Positions 38,409-47,937 are shown, counted from the stretch's first letter. The stretch is DNA of 64,000 nucleotides from Candidatus Nitrosopumilus sp. (GCF_028278985.1 NZ_JANQTA010000018.1:88816-152815); one strand, 5' to 3'. Translations and numbers: made by a program. The notes: a model not told the origin generated them from the letters alone.

Positions 38409-38867
38409 CTAGAATGTCTTCATTAAAAATCTGGCAGTTTTTTCATGCAATTCCGAAACCCTATCTATTGCATTAAAAAGTCCTTGCTGGTTTAACTGGT
38501 CCTCCTTATCTAATACCACATACACTCCAATCTTTCGTTTTCCATCTTCTGTAGTATTTTTGTTAATTGCTTGAATAGAATAACAATAGTCTGCTACTTT
38601 TTTCTCAAATTTTGTCTTTTCTTCTTCACTAAATCCTAGATATCGTGCAATCTGATTATTTTTCATTATGACTTTGGAACCTATTACAAGAATTCCTTGT
38701 TGTGCTTTTGGCTCAAAAACTTCTACTGGGACTCCTGCTGGACCTGCATGTTTTACTAAAATCTCAAATGTATTTTCAGGATTTTTTCTATCTTCAAATG
38801 ACAATCCTTCATGAATTAACCATCGTTCTACATTATCTCGCATTCTAGATGTCATATACTGACTCAT
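38409..38867 (-). CDS. DUF2299-like hypothetical protein
   Basis: 152 aa; VERWLIHEGLSFEDRKNPENTFEILVKHAGPAGVPVEVFEPKAQQGILVIGSKV. Confidence 0.6.
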   Translation of the reverse strand: MSQYMTSRMRDNVERWLIHEGLSFEDRKNPENTFEILVKHAGPAGVPVEVFEPKAQQGILVIGSKVIMKNNQIARYLGFSEEEKTKFEKKVADYCYSIQAINKNTTEDGKRKIGVYVVLDKEDQLNQQGLFNAIDRVSELHEKTARFLMKTF

Positions 38868-38915
38868 TCTTGCTTCTATATGATTCTAAATCTATGATTA
38901 CTAGTCTAAATTTAT

Positions 38916-38945
38916 AATATTTCTAAACTCGAATTTAGAAATATT
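38916..38945. repeat. 30-bp palindromic element, copy 2
   Basis: AATATTTCTAAACTCGAATTTAGAAATATT, one mismatch between arms. Confidence 0.75.
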
Positions 38946-38974
38946 CAAAATTTAGTATGTGTAGCAATAGTGTC

Positions 38975-39202
38975 TTACACATTAACACTAAAACCAGAAT
39001 CTAGTCCTGGAATAATTGCTGCTAGAATTAGATTCATGATAATTCCTACAACCATTAATGCGATGCCCAAATAAAGACAGTTTTTGGCCTTTGAAGGATC
39101 ATCTTGTCTCAAAACAAAGAATGCGATTAACCCACCAATAATTCCGAAAAAAATTGGTAACAAAAACCATGCATTACTTCTTCTTTTTTCTGGATATGAC
39201 AT
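38975..39202 (-). CDS. Hypothetical membrane protein
   Basis: Two TM segments in 75 aa. Confidence 0.6.
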   Translation of the reverse strand: MSYPEKRRSNAWFLLPIFFGIIGGLIAFFVLRQDDPSKAKNCLYLGIALMVVGIIMNLILAAIIPGLDSGFSVNV

Positions 39203-39210
39203 TTTTTTAC

Positions 39211-39456
39211 TTATTTTGAAGCTGCTTTTTTCTGTATCTGTGTAATTTCGATCTCTACTGTCTCTAACGGATCTTCAACTTGGTTTCTTCTAATTGAAAA
39301 CATCTTTGGTTTTTCAAAATCATCAGTACAATCTGGACATGCATATACTAGTACTCTGTGTTCATTTGGTGCTTTAGGATTGGATAATCTTGGGTAATAC
39401 ACTAGTCTGGCACCACAATCAACACAATATCTGTTGGCCCTTCTAGTTCTGACCAA
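39211..39456 (-). CDS. Zinc-ribbon-like protein
   Basis: YCVDCGARLVYYPR...VYACPDCTDDFEKP. Confidence 0.6.
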   Translation of the reverse strand: MVRTRRANRYCVDCGARLVYYPRLSNPKAPNEHRVLVYACPDCTDDFEKPKMFSIRRNQVEDPLETVEIEITQIQKKAASK

Positions 39457-39543
39457 TGTAAACCTCCTGCATTCTTACTAGTATGCGATCATCTATTAGA
39501 TCTATGTTGTCTAATAGAGTAAACTAAATACTATCAACCGATC

Positions 39544-39573
39544 AATATTGCTAAATTCGAATTTAGAAATATT
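39544..39573. repeat. 30-bp palindromic element, copy 3
   Basis: AATATTGCTAAATTCGAATTTAGAAATATT. Confidence 0.75.
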
Positions 39574-39614
39574 ATTTTCCTTTAATCTATCTAAATCTAA
39601 CATTAACAAAAAAC

Positions 39615-39644
39615 AATGTTTCAAAACTCGAGTTTAGAAATAAA
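39615..39644. repeat. 30-bp palindromic element, copy 4 (degenerate)
   Basis: AATGTTTCAAAACTCGAGTTTAGAAATAAA. Confidence 0.55.
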
Positions 39645-39650
39645 ATAAAG

Positions 39651-39724
39651 CGCCGCCCATCAGACTTGAACTGACGACCGTCCGATTAACAGTCGGATGC
39701 TCTACCACGCTGAGCTAGGGCGGC
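39651..39724 (-). tRNA. tRNA-Asn (GTT anticodon)
   Basis: Minus strand GCCGCCCTAGCTCAGCGTGGTAGAGCATCCGACTGTTAATCGGACGGTCGTCAGTTCAAGTCTGATGGGCGGCG; cloverleaf, anticodon loop CTGTTAA. Confidence 0.95.
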
Positions 39725-39796
39725 AACATGTTTGTACCTTGGTAAAAGTGATTTAATCCTTGCGACTATGATATTTAGACCAAAGTGGGAATTTAG

Positions 39797-40084
39797 TCAG
39801 TTAAATTTTGCAAAAAATTCTTTGATTTCCTTTGAATGACTTTCAACAAGTTCAATAATTTCTAAATGCTCATCAGGTGTTGGTTCTCTTTGATGCACTA
39901 CTTGAAATGCACTTAGTGCAGAACCTACCATTTCTCCTACAAAAAACCCACATAGAAAGTCACCAACATTTTCGCACCCCCATGCTTCTCCAACTCTTGG
40001 AGAAGCTCCTGCAGATTTGTATAATTCTAAAGTTTGCTGAATAAGTTCAGTAGTTTGTTTTGAAAATTCAGGATCTAGGGTCAT
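39797..40084 (-). CDS. Hypothetical protein
   Basis: 95-aa ORF directly downstream of rpl6. Confidence 0.65.
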   Translation of the reverse strand: MTLDPEFSKQTTELIQQTLELYKSAGASPRVGEAWGCENVGDFLCGFFVGEMVGSALSAFQVVHQREPTPDEHLEIIELVESHSKEIKEFFAKFN

Positions 40085-40096
40085 CAGAAGAATCTA

Positions 40097-40654
40097 TTAT
40101 TTTTCGATTCCCTTTTTCTTTTCATAGACGTAGATACCATCTAGGAAAACTCTATGATCTTTATTTTTTACTTTTGTTTTTAGTTCAATGTTAGCTGCAG
40201 TTTGTGTAATGTCTGTCCAAACTTCTCCAGTAAGTAAAACATCTTCTCCTTTTGGAATTACTTTGGTGTTTCCTACAATTGATGTTGTTCTAGGAGCTCT
40301 TTCACCTTGGAAGTTTTCAATTAAAATTTTCTTTCCTTCAACTTTTACTGTAATTGGAAAGTGTGCAAAGACTACTTTCATTTTGATAGTGTAACCTTCA
40401 ATGAGTCCTTCACAAATATTTCTGATTAATGATCTTGCTGCATGCAAAATTGCATAATCTCTTTTTTTGTGTTCAATGGTTTTTAGAATTACTTTTCCTT
40501 CAGTAATTTCTAATGTTACTGGAATACTTCTAAAACTTTGATGTGTTTTTCCTAGTGGACCTTCGAAAGTTAACATGTGTTTTTTCTGTGTGACAGTAAC
40601 TCCTTCCGGAATCACAACTTCATCTTGGAATTTTTCAATTTGCTCAGTAGACAT
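40097..40654 (-). CDS. rpl6: Ribosomal protein L6
   Basis: VVIPEGVTVTQKKHMLTFEGPLGKTHQSF; archaeal L6. Confidence 0.95.
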   Translation of the reverse strand: MSTEQIEKFQDEVVIPEGVTVTQKKHMLTFEGPLGKTHQSFRSIPVTLEITEGKVILKTIEHKKRDYAILHAARSLIRNICEGLIEGYTIKMKVVFAHFPITVKVEGKKILIENFQGERAPRTTSIVGNTKVIPKGEDVLLTGEVWTDITQTAANIELKTKVKNKDHRVFLDGIYVYEKKKGIEK

Positions 40655-41036
40655 ATCCTATCAAAAACCCTCCAATTCCTTTTTGTGTTGCATCATGATG
40701 AGACATTACTCCTTGATTTGTTGTTACCAATAACATGCCTCTATTGTATGCTGGTAGGTATTGTTGCTCCCAATTGTTGAACTCATCAGTTTTTACTTTG
40801 AATCTTGGTGAAATTGCACCACATTTTGTTATTTTTGCTAATAGTTTGATTTTGAATTTTCCTCCTCTTTTGTCATCAACATGCTCAAATTCTCCGATGT
40901 ATCCATCTCTTTGTAGAGTTTTGAGAACCTCAATTCCTAATTTTGATGTTGGAAGGATAGTGCATTCACTCTTTCTTCTTGTTTCATTATTGAAAATTGT
41001 GACAAATAGATTTGCTAAAACATTACTTGCTGGCAT
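40644..41036 (-). CDS. rps8: Ribosomal protein S8
   Basis: ANLFVTIFNNETRRKSECTILPTSKLGIEVLKTLQRDGYIGEFE. Confidence 0.96.
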   Translation of the reverse strand: MPASNVLANLFVTIFNNETRRKSECTILPTSKLGIEVLKTLQRDGYIGEFEHVDDKRGGKFKIKLLAKITKCGAISPRFKVKTDEFNNWEQQYLPAYNRGMLLVTTNQGVMSHHDATQKGIGGFLIGYVY

Positions 41037-41040
41037 GGTA

Positions 41041-41220
41041 TCACCTATTTTTCCTAAATCCTAAAGAAACAGCTACTTCTCTGAAGCATCTTCTGCATAT
41101 CATCAAGTCATATTTCTGAATAACTGCAGTATAATCTCCGCATCTTTTACACCATCTTGATCCTCTGCCAAAGTCGTGTTTTTTTCTTCCAGTAAATTCG
41201 TAAGATCTATCTTTTGCCAT
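41041..41220 (-). CDS. rps14: Ribosomal protein S14
   Basis: MAKDRSYEFTGRKKHDFGRGSRWCKRCGDYTAVIQKYDLMICRRCFREVAVSLGFRKNR; CxxC...CxxC; missed by ORF track. Confidence 0.95.
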   Translation of the reverse strand: MAKDRSYEFTGRKKHDFGRGSRWCKRCGDYTAVIQKYDLMICRRCFREVAVSLGFRKNR

Positions 41221-41741
41221 TATGCTACAGTCACTCCAAATTCTTTTGCTAGATAATCCTTTGCTTCTTGGCTTGTAATGATGTGAGATTTTCCAACACT
41301 TGCTTTGTGTTTACTTCTTGTTCTAACACCATAACCAGGTCTTGTTAATGTAACAGCAATTCCTAATCCTAAAATTCCAATTTGAGGATCATATTTTACA
41401 CCTGGAATATCGATGTGTTCACTAATTCCAAATGAATAATTACCAAAGTTGTCAAATGATCTGCCGTTAACTGTATTTCCTTTTGCTTCTAACAATCTTT
41501 TTAGTAATGCTTTTGCATCTTCTCCTCTGATTGTTACTGCTGCCCCGATTGGTTCTCCTTTTCTTACTCCCCAATCTCTTTGAGTTTCTTTAGCTTCTCT
41601 AGCGCATGATCTTTTTCCTGAGATTTGATCAAGTGCTTTCTTTGCAATTTCAATTACATCGCCAGATTTTCCTACGCCCATGTTTAATACAACTTTTTCA
41701 AGTTTGATTTTTTTCATTGAGGATTCAGTTGTTTGAGACAT
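41220..41741 (-). CDS. rpl5: Ribosomal protein L5
   Basis: KIKLEKVVLNMGVGKSGD; LGIAVTLTRPGYGVRTR. Confidence 0.96.
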   Translation of the reverse strand: MSQTTESSMKKIKLEKVVLNMGVGKSGDVIEIAKKALDQISGKRSCAREAKETQRDWGVRKGEPIGAAVTIRGEDAKALLKRLLEAKGNTVNGRSFDNFGNYSFGISEHIDIPGVKYDPQIGILGLGIAVTLTRPGYGVRTRSKHKASVGKSHIITSQEAKDYLAKEFGVTVA

Positions 41742-41745
41742 AATA

Positions 41746-42462
41746 TCACTTTAATTGAATAATTGGTTCCTCTTTTCCGATTGGCATTATGATGTCTGCT
41801 GGAATTTCGATTTTTCTTTCTCCTAGTGCAAGAACAACTCTTTTTGGAAGAATAAATGTACCTTCTTCGACACTTTCGATTTTACCGATTTGTCCTGCAT
41901 TGATTCCACGAGTTACCAAACCTTGGCAACCTGTTTCTAATTTGATTACTTCAATAATTTTTTGACTTGGAATTTCAATCAAACATGTATCTCCAACACT
42001 AACTTTAGTATCCGAAATTGTAGAACGCCCATCATGGAAACCAATTTGCATTTTTCCTTTGTTGATTGTTGTCTTTTTTGTGACGATGACTAATTTTTTA
42101 GATTTTTCTGATTCGTTAATTTTAATTGGTTTTAGTAATTTTCCTTCGGTTGGAACTAGACGATAAATGTCTGAAACATTTTCTAGCTCAACTACATCCA
42201 TTAATCCGATTGCATGATGAAGTGATTTTCTAACAACACCGTCAATCTTTACTTTGCCTGAATAGATTGATGTTTTTGCTTCTCTCAAACTTGTTACAAT
42301 CTTTAACATGTCTCTGAGAAATACTGCTGTTGGAACTGAATAGTGTTTTTTGTGTGCACCTGGTCTTGTAGTAATTACAAATCTTTTGTCTTTTCTTGTA
42401 ATGCCCCAAAATTGAGGTGCCATTTGTCGTTTGAGTTTTTTACTTCCAGAAATGCTTACCAT
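41746..42462 (-). CDS. rps4e: Ribosomal protein S4e
   Basis: SGSKKLKRQMAPQFWGITRKDKRFVITTRPGAHKKHYSVPTAVFLRDMLK. Confidence 0.96.
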   Translation of the reverse strand: MVSISGSKKLKRQMAPQFWGITRKDKRFVITTRPGAHKKHYSVPTAVFLRDMLKIVTSLREAKTSIYSGKVKIDGVVRKSLHHAIGLMDVVELENVSDIYRLVPTEGKLLKPIKINESEKSKKLVIVTKKTTINKGKMQIGFHDGRSTISDTKVSVGDTCLIEIPSQKIIEVIKLETGCQGLVTRGINAGQIGKIESVEEGTFILPKRVVLALGERKIEIPADIIMPIGKEEPIIQLK

Positions 42463-42962
42463 TAATTCTCATCTTCCTTTTTTTCAGATTTTTCTTCTGC
42501 TTTTGTTTCTTTAGGTGCTTCTTTGACTGTTTCTTTTGGTTTTTCAGCCTTTGTTTCCTTGGGCTCTTCCTTTACTGTTTCTTCTTTAGGCGTAGTTTTA
42601 GGCATGCTACTTGGGTTTTTGCCTTCTAATTTTGCTATTCTCCATTTATCATCTGTGTTTAATGATTTTACAACTAAGTTTGATGTGTGAATGTATACGT
42701 CGTATTTTTCTCCTCTAGTTTGCTCTTTCTTAATTCCTTCAATAGCAACACTACTTTTTTGAGTTGATACTTGTGAAACTTTACCGTCTACTCCTGCAAA
42801 TTCTCCTCTAACAATTGTGACGTTATCGCCTTCGACAACTCTTACACTTCGTTTTCCATATTTCTTTTGTAGATCCTTTGATAGTGCACTGCCAAGTTGT
42901 TTACTTTTTGTTTGGTATGATGCACGATAAATCATATTGTTACGCATTTTAGTTGGTTTCAT
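42462..42962 (-). CDS. rpl24: Ribosomal protein L24 with K/E-rich C-terminal extension
   Basis: [32 protein letters not shown]; tail [32 protein letters not shown]. Confidence 0.94.
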   Translation of the reverse strand: MKPTKMRNNMIYRASYQTKSKQLGSALSKDLQKKYGKRSVRVVEGDNVTIVRGEFAGVDGKVSQVSTQKSSVAIEGIKKEQTRGEKYDVYIHTSNLVVKSLNTDDKWRIAKLEGKNPSSMPKTTPKEETVKEEPKETKAEKPKETVKEAPKETKAEEKSEKKEDEN

Positions 42963-42966
42963 CTTT

Positions 42967-43389
42967 TTACACCACCATTGATGCCAAGTTAGCTACTCTT
43001 GGCCATTTTTCTGAAGCTTCTGCTGCTACTGGTCCTTTGATGTCTGTACCTTTTGTTTCTCCTTCTGGAGTGATTAATACTGCTGCATTATCCTCAAAAC
43101 AAACTCTTACTCCGTTTAATCTTCTAACTGCATATTTTTGTCTAACAATAACTGCACCATACACTTGCTTTCTTAATTCTGCTGGACCTTTCTTTACAAC
43201 AACATTACAAAAGTCACCAACGGCTGCTGCTGGCAATCTTGAAACTCTTGTTTTGTGTCTTGGAACATTAATTACTTCTAAAATTTTAGCACCAGAATTA
43301 TCTGCACATACAATTTCAGCTCCGACTGGAATTGATCTAGTGACATATGGACGGAATTCTTCTACTCCTTTACCTGCTTGTTTTGCCAT
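42967..43389 (-). CDS. rpl14: Ribosomal protein L14
   Basis: [44 protein letters not shown]. Confidence 0.96.
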   Translation of the reverse strand: MAKQAGKGVEEFRPYVTRSIPVGAEIVCADNSGAKILEVINVPRHKTRVSRLPAAAVGDFCNVVVKKGPAELRKQVYGAVIVRQKYAVRRLNGVRVCFEDNAAVLITPEGETKGTDIKGPVAAEASEKWPRVANLASMVV

Positions 43390-43712
43390 TATGATCTAAC
43401 CTCCACAACAACATATGATACTGATTTTGATATTGGTCTGCATTCTGCAGTCAATACTGTATCGCCTAGTTCAACATCAATACATGATGGAACATGTGCA
43501 TGAATGCTACTTTTTCCTCTTGCATATCGTTTGAATTTGTTATAGTAAACTGGTGCATCTTTTTGTAAGGTGATTGTTTGTTTTGCTTTGTTTCCTGTAA
43601 CTTTTCCTTCAAAGAGTTTTCCTCTAATGGCTAGATTTCCACAGAAAGGACAATTTTTGTCATCACATTCTCTCTTTGGATCTTTTACTTTAAGGCCGAT
43701 ATTTCTAGTCAT
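43389..43712 (-). CDS. rps17: Ribosomal protein S17
   Basis: FEGKVTGNKAKQTITLQKDAPVYYNKFKRYARGKSSIHAHVPSCIDVELGDTV. Confidence 0.95.
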   Translation of the reverse strand: MTRNIGLKVKDPKRECDDKNCPFCGNLAIRGKLFEGKVTGNKAKQTITLQKDAPVYYNKFKRYARGKSSIHAHVPSCIDVELGDTVLTAECRPISKSVSYVVVEVRS

Positions 43713-43975
43713 GATTTTCCTCCTATTCTATCAAATGGTCTTTTTTGGATATTTGAACCATTAACAATTGCTAAAGAACTTCCGATTGAGAATTCCCAAC
43801 TATTGTTTGCTTTTGCAATTGATTTAATTCCGTTTTCTGTATTTAATGTGAACATCGATTTTGTTTCATTTATGATTTTTCCATTTAACCCTACAATTTG
43901 AGGATTAGATGATTCTACAATTTTGGTGTTTAATCCAATAAATTCATGTGATGTAATGTTTGTAGTTGTAATCAT
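43709..43975 (-). CDS. rnp1: Ribonuclease P protein component 1 (Rpp29-like)
   Basis: HEFIGLNTKIVESSNPQIVGLNGKIINETKSMFTL; position between rpl29 and rps17. Confidence 0.85.
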   Translation of the reverse strand: MITTTNITSHEFIGLNTKIVESSNPQIVGLNGKIINETKSMFTLNTENGIKSIAKANNSWEFSIGSSLAIVNGSNIQKRPFDRIGGKS

Positions 43976-44178
43976 TTTTCTTTCTTCATCTCGTTTAATC
44001 TGGTCAGCATTCTTGCGATGTCATGTCGAAGTGGTTTTAGTTTTCCACTTTCTTTTCTTAATGTACCTTTAGCTCCATCAACACGTAATTTTGCTAACTC
44101 ACTACGTGATTCTTGGATTTTACTTTTAAGATCTTTTTCGTTCAAGTTGTTAATTGTTTTCATACTGATTCTGGTCAT
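43972..44178 (-). CDS. rpl29: Ribosomal protein L29
   Basis: [29 protein letters not shown]. Confidence 0.94.
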   Translation of the reverse strand: MTRISMKTINNLNEKDLKSKIQESRSELAKLRVDGAKGTLRKESGKLKPLRHDIARMLTRLNEMKKEK

Positions 44179-44930
44179 TTCAATTTGGCCTCCTCTTCCT
44201 CTAGTGTTTCAAGTTCTTTCATCTTTTCTTCTTCCATTGCAATTTGTTCTGATTCTGTTCTTGCTTTCTTTTCAGCTTCTGTTTCATCTCTCATCTTTCC
44301 AGTTTCTGCATCTTTGACTTGTTTTGCTTTCTTTGGTTTTTCTGCCTTTAACTCAAATTCTGGAATGAATTTTTCTTTTCTTGCAATTCTAATTCTGATT
44401 CCAATTAATCCCATTGGGGTTCCTACATGTGCAATGTCTTCATCAACAATAACTTCTGCATGATGACCTGCTCTTGGCAAAACTCCTGCAGTATGTTTCT
44501 CAAATGCTGAACGGTCACCTCTTAATTTTCCTGAAATTGTAATTTGAACACCCATGGCACCATTTTCCATGATTTGTTTTAGAGTCCACATGGTTGCTCT
44601 TCTAAATGCAGTTCCTCTTTCAAGGTGTGATGCCATTCTGTTACACATTACGCTTGGTGATAATTCTGGCTTGTCAATTTCAACTACTGATATTTGAGGG
44701 CTCTTTAATCCAAAGTCTGTTGACAATTTTTCAGTTAGTTCTCTGATTCCTGAACCTTTTCTTCCAATGACAATTCCTGGTCTGGTAACATGTAATGCAA
44801 CCCTTGTACCTGTTGGTGTTTTTGAAATTTCTGCGTGAGAAAATCCTGCTTCTTTAATTGCATCTCTGAGATAATCTTTGAGTAGCATCATGTTGTAGTT
44901 ATCTTTGATTACGTTTTTGACAGATGACAT
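44175..44930 (-). CDS. rps3: Ribosomal protein S3
   Basis: [46 protein letters not shown]. Confidence 0.96.
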   Translation of the reverse strand: MSSVKNVIKDNYNMMLLKDYLRDAIKEAGFSHAEISKTPTGTRVALHVTRPGIVIGRKGSGIRELTEKLSTDFGLKSPQISVVEIDKPELSPSVMCNRMASHLERGTAFRRATMWTLKQIMENGAMGVQITISGKLRGDRSAFEKHTAGVLPRAGHHAEVIVDEDIAHVGTPMGLIGIRIRIARKEKFIPEFELKAEKPKKAKQVKDAETGKMRDETEAEKKARTESEQIAMEEEKMKELETLEEEEAKLK

Positions 44931-44933
44931 TTT

Positions 44934-45401
44934 CTAAATCTCCTGGGCCACCAATTCTACATGAGTTAATACATTATTCTTTGGGGTTGCTCTTCCCATT
45001 GCTCTTGGGATGAATCTTTTTACAATCACTCCTTTGTGAACAGTTGCATTTACAATTCTTAATCTGTCTAAATCCATTCCTTTGTATTCTGCATTTGATT
45101 CTAAATTATCTAAAACTTTGATAAATTCGTGAGCTGTTTTTTGTGGATAACGTCCTGACATCATTCCAGGGTCTGATTTGTGTCCTACTTGATTTTTGAA
45201 TCTTCTAAATGCAATTGCTCTGTCTTTGTGAACTACTGCTTGCAAGTAATCTCTTGCTTTTTCAATCGATAATCCTTTGATTGCAACTGCAACTTCTCTT
45301 GCATGTTTATGAGAAATGTCTTTTTCTCTTAATGAAGAACGTACATGACGAGTTGAGTCATAATTTTGGAAAGCGTAACCGAATCTACCCATACTAATCA
45401 C
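44934..45401 (-). CDS. rpl22: Ribosomal protein L22
   Basis: EVAVAIKGLSIEKARDYLQAVVHKDRAIAFRRF; SGRYPQKTAHEFIKVLDN. Confidence 0.95.
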   Translation of the reverse strand: MISMGRFGYAFQNYDSTRHVRSSLREKDISHKHAREVAVAIKGLSIEKARDYLQAVVHKDRAIAFRRFKNQVGHKSDPGMMSGRYPQKTAHEFIKVLDNLESNAEYKGMDLDRLRIVNATVHKGVIVKRFIPRAMGRATPKNNVLTHVELVAQEI

Positions 45402-45793
45402 TTCAATGGTACGTAGAGACTGGATCTTGATGCTCCTACACCTGGTGCACCGTGTGAAACTCTCTTGTTTGTTATGACATATTCTCCCAAGTAATGTCCA
45501 ATCATTTCTGTTCTGATTGTAACTGGAAGGAATTCCTTTCCTGAGAAAACATTTACTGTAACATCTACCATGTAAGGTAAGATAATCAAGTCTCTAACAT
45601 GTGTCTTGATTGGATTCTTTAATTTGCCTGCTTTTGCAGCTTTGATTTCTTCAATTAGTTTTCTCTTACCATCTGTAATTCCTCTGGTAAGAGATCTTCT
45701 TTGTCTAGCGTTGAACAATTGGAATAATTTTTCTAATGACATGTTCTCTAGTTCTTCCTTAGGAATTCCTCTGTATGAAAATTCTTTAACCAT
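45398..45793 (-). CDS. rps19: Ribosomal protein S19
   Basis: MVDVTVNVFSGKEFLPVTIRTEMIGHYLGEYVITNKRVSHGAPGVGASRSS. Confidence 0.96.
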   Translation of the reverse strand: MVKEFSYRGIPKEELENMSLEKLFQLFNARQRRSLTRGITDGKRKLIEEIKAAKAGKLKNPIKTHVRDLIILPYMVDVTVNVFSGKEFLPVTIRTEMIGHYLGEYVITNKRVSHGAPGVGASRSSLYVPLK

Positions 45794-45837
45794 GATTCAT
45801 CTCCTCTGCTTGTGTTCTTCGAGTTTTAGTGTCCATA

Positions 45838-46104
45838 TTATAGCATTCCTATCTTTGTTGCGAGGTCTCTTGCTTTTGCGGTATCTGTGAACTGAACAAA
45901 TGCTTTTTTGCCGTAAATTGTTCTGGCAGTGTTAACATTTGTTACTTTTTCGTTGTATAGTGTGTTTACAGCTTCAGCGATTTCTGGCTTACTTGCAGAT
46001 CTCTCTACAATAAAACAAATCTTACTTTCATTTTCAACCATTGCAAATGTTTTTTCTGTAATGTATGGTTTAATGATAATTTTACTTGCTTGATCTACAT
46101 TCAT
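45838..46104 (-). CDS. rpl23: Ribosomal protein L23
   Basis: IIIKPYITEKTFAMVENESKICFIVERSASKPEIAEAV. Confidence 0.95.
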   Translation of the reverse strand: MNVDQASKIIIKPYITEKTFAMVENESKICFIVERSASKPEIAEAVNTLYNEKVTNVNTARTIYGKKAFVQFTDTAKARDLATKIGML

Positions 46105-46913
46105 TGTGTTTTCACCATTATCTCCAAGTGTGTTGATTTGATCTTTCCAATTTCTTCAATAGCTGATTTTGTATATACTGTTAATCTAATAGGATCTGAG
46201 CCTGGTGCTAAATCTAAAACGCTAAGATCTTTAACATTTGTTGCTTCGACTCCTGGTAATGCACCGATTGCTTTTGAAATATTTGTTGCATCTTTGGTTA
46301 CAAACAAAACACTTTTTCCTACTTTTTTACTTCTTCCTCTAAGTCTTGATTGACCAGAGCGAGCTTTTCTTGCATCAAGTCTTTTGATATCTTGAGATAG
46401 TTTCAATGAATCTAAGACTTTGGTAATCTCACTTGTTTTAGAAATTGATTCAATGTCATCTGAAACAATAATTGGGAATGATTCAATTCCTTCTACTTTA
46501 TGTCCTCTCGATTCGATTAATTCCTTTGATGCAGTAGCTGCAATTGCTGAACATAATGCTAATTTCTTTTCTTTTTTGTTTAATTTTTTGTAAATGACTT
46601 TTTCAACAATTGGTGGATGAGCTTGTCTTCCTCCTCTTGTGGATGCAACTTCGGCACCTTGACCTTGTCTTCCACCACCACCACCTTGGGCTCTTGCTAC
46701 ACGAGAAACACCTTGTCCTGTTGGAGGATCATTAGAGTCTGCAACTACATCCATTCCTGCTGTTGGTTTTCTTCCTTGTGGTTGGAATTTGTGTGAGTTT
46801 AGATTAGTGTAGGCTTTGTGAATCAATTCCTTTCTATAAGGTGTTGAAAAGACTAATGGAAGTTCAATTTCTCCATCTTTTGTTCCAGAAGAATTAGTTA
46901 CTGTAGTTTTCAT
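46101..46913 (-). CDS. rpl4: Ribosomal protein L4
   Basis: RQGQGAEVASTRGGRQAHPPIVEKVIYKKLNKKEKKLALCSAIAAT. Confidence 0.95.
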   Translation of the reverse strand: MKTTVTNSSGTKDGEIELPLVFSTPYRKELIHKAYTNLNSHKFQPQGRKPTAGMDVVADSNDPPTGQGVSRVARAQGGGGGRQGQGAEVASTRGGRQAHPPIVEKVIYKKLNKKEKKLALCSAIAATASKELIESRGHKVEGIESFPIIVSDDIESISKTSEITKVLDSLKLSQDIKRLDARKARSGQSRLRGRSKKVGKSVLFVTKDATNISKAIGALPGVEATNVKDLSVLDLAPGSDPIRLTVYTKSAIEEIGKIKSTHLEIMVKTQ

Positions 46914-47905
46914 TATACAACTACCTCCAAGATATTTGGTTTGTTGACTTTGGCTGGAACGTTCCTGATTTGACTTCTTAGTTTGATTAATCTTCTATAT
47001 GTACCTGGAACTGAACCTTTCAAAATTATGAAATCCCCTTTAACTAATCCAAAGTGTTTGTAACCGCCTTTAGGATTGATTTCAATTTGATTGTCGTCAG
47101 TATTTCCCATAATCATTATTCTTTTATCATATTCGACTCTTTGATGGAATCCCATTTGTCCTGCTCTTGGAACTGTATACATAACGTATTGTGGTGAGAT
47201 TGGACCTAAAGAACCAAGTTCTCTAACTGTCTTTCTTGATTTGTGTTGTTTTTTCTTTGCACCATATCTTTGAATGACTCCTTGCCATCCTTTTCCTTTT
47301 GTAATTGCTGCAACATCAACACTTGCACCAGTTTCAAAAATTTGATCAATCTTGATTTCTTTGCCAAGTAATTCTTTAACATGATTGAATTGTTTTGCAA
47401 TGTCGCCGCCACTCACTGATGCTTCAAAGATGTATGGCTTCTTTTGTTCTAAACCTGCAGCACTTGGAGATACTGCCACAATTGCAAAAATTTCTTTAAT
47501 TTTTCCTAATCTTTTTTCTGCATTTTCTAATGCGCCTTCTTTATTTTTTAATGTAATTTCTTTTGCAATGTCTTTTGGAATATCTTCTGCATACACATCA
47601 AACTCTGCGTGTAAACCGTCATGATTTTTTGAATATCCTCTAACTCCTAAAATCAAAACTGGTGGAGTTACTAAAACAGTTCCTAAACTAACTAACTGCT
47701 TTCCTGCATTTGGTGTTTTATCTCTGTCATCAATGCTAACAATCTGAACACATCCTGCTTTGAATCCACAATGAGCTAAAATTTTTGGTTCTTCTGAATC
47801 TAATTTTGGCCAAGCACGAATTCTGGCTTCCATGCTTTTAGCACGTCCTCTAGGTAAGTATGCAAGACTTCCTCTACGTGGTTGACTGTGTTTTCGAGCA
47901 CCCAT
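46913..47905 (-). CDS. rpl3: Ribosomal protein L3
   Basis: MGARKHSQPRRGSLAYLPRGRAKS; start set at MGARKHS, consistent with TATA about 25-30 bp upstream. Confidence 0.96.
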   Translation of the reverse strand: MGARKHSQPRRGSLAYLPRGRAKSMEARIRAWPKLDSEEPKILAHCGFKAGCVQIVSIDDRDKTPNAGKQLVSLGTVLVTPPVLILGVRGYSKNHDGLHAEFDVYAEDIPKDIAKEITLKNKEGALENAEKRLGKIKEIFAIVAVSPSAAGLEQKKPYIFEASVSGGDIAKQFNHVKELLGKEIKIDQIFETGASVDVAAITKGKGWQGVIQRYGAKKKQHKSRKTVRELGSLGPISPQYVMYTVPRAGQMGFHQRVEYDKRIMIMGNTDDNQIEINPKGGYKHFGLVKGDFIILKGSVPGTYRRLIKLRSQIRNVPAKVNKPNILEVVV

Positions 47906-47937
47906 TGTTAACACGCGTCATCGAAAACCCTCTATTA

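Noticed and set aside
35338-39644. Palindromes as CRISPR repeats or insertion-sequence ends
   Set aside because: Spacing is irregular (from about 40 bp to 3.5 kb), no transposase or cas genes are nearby, and each copy is a self-contained dyad.
42953-44463. Plus-strand ORFs across rpl14, rps17, rpl29 and rps3
   Set aside because: Antisense shadows of ribosomal protein genes.
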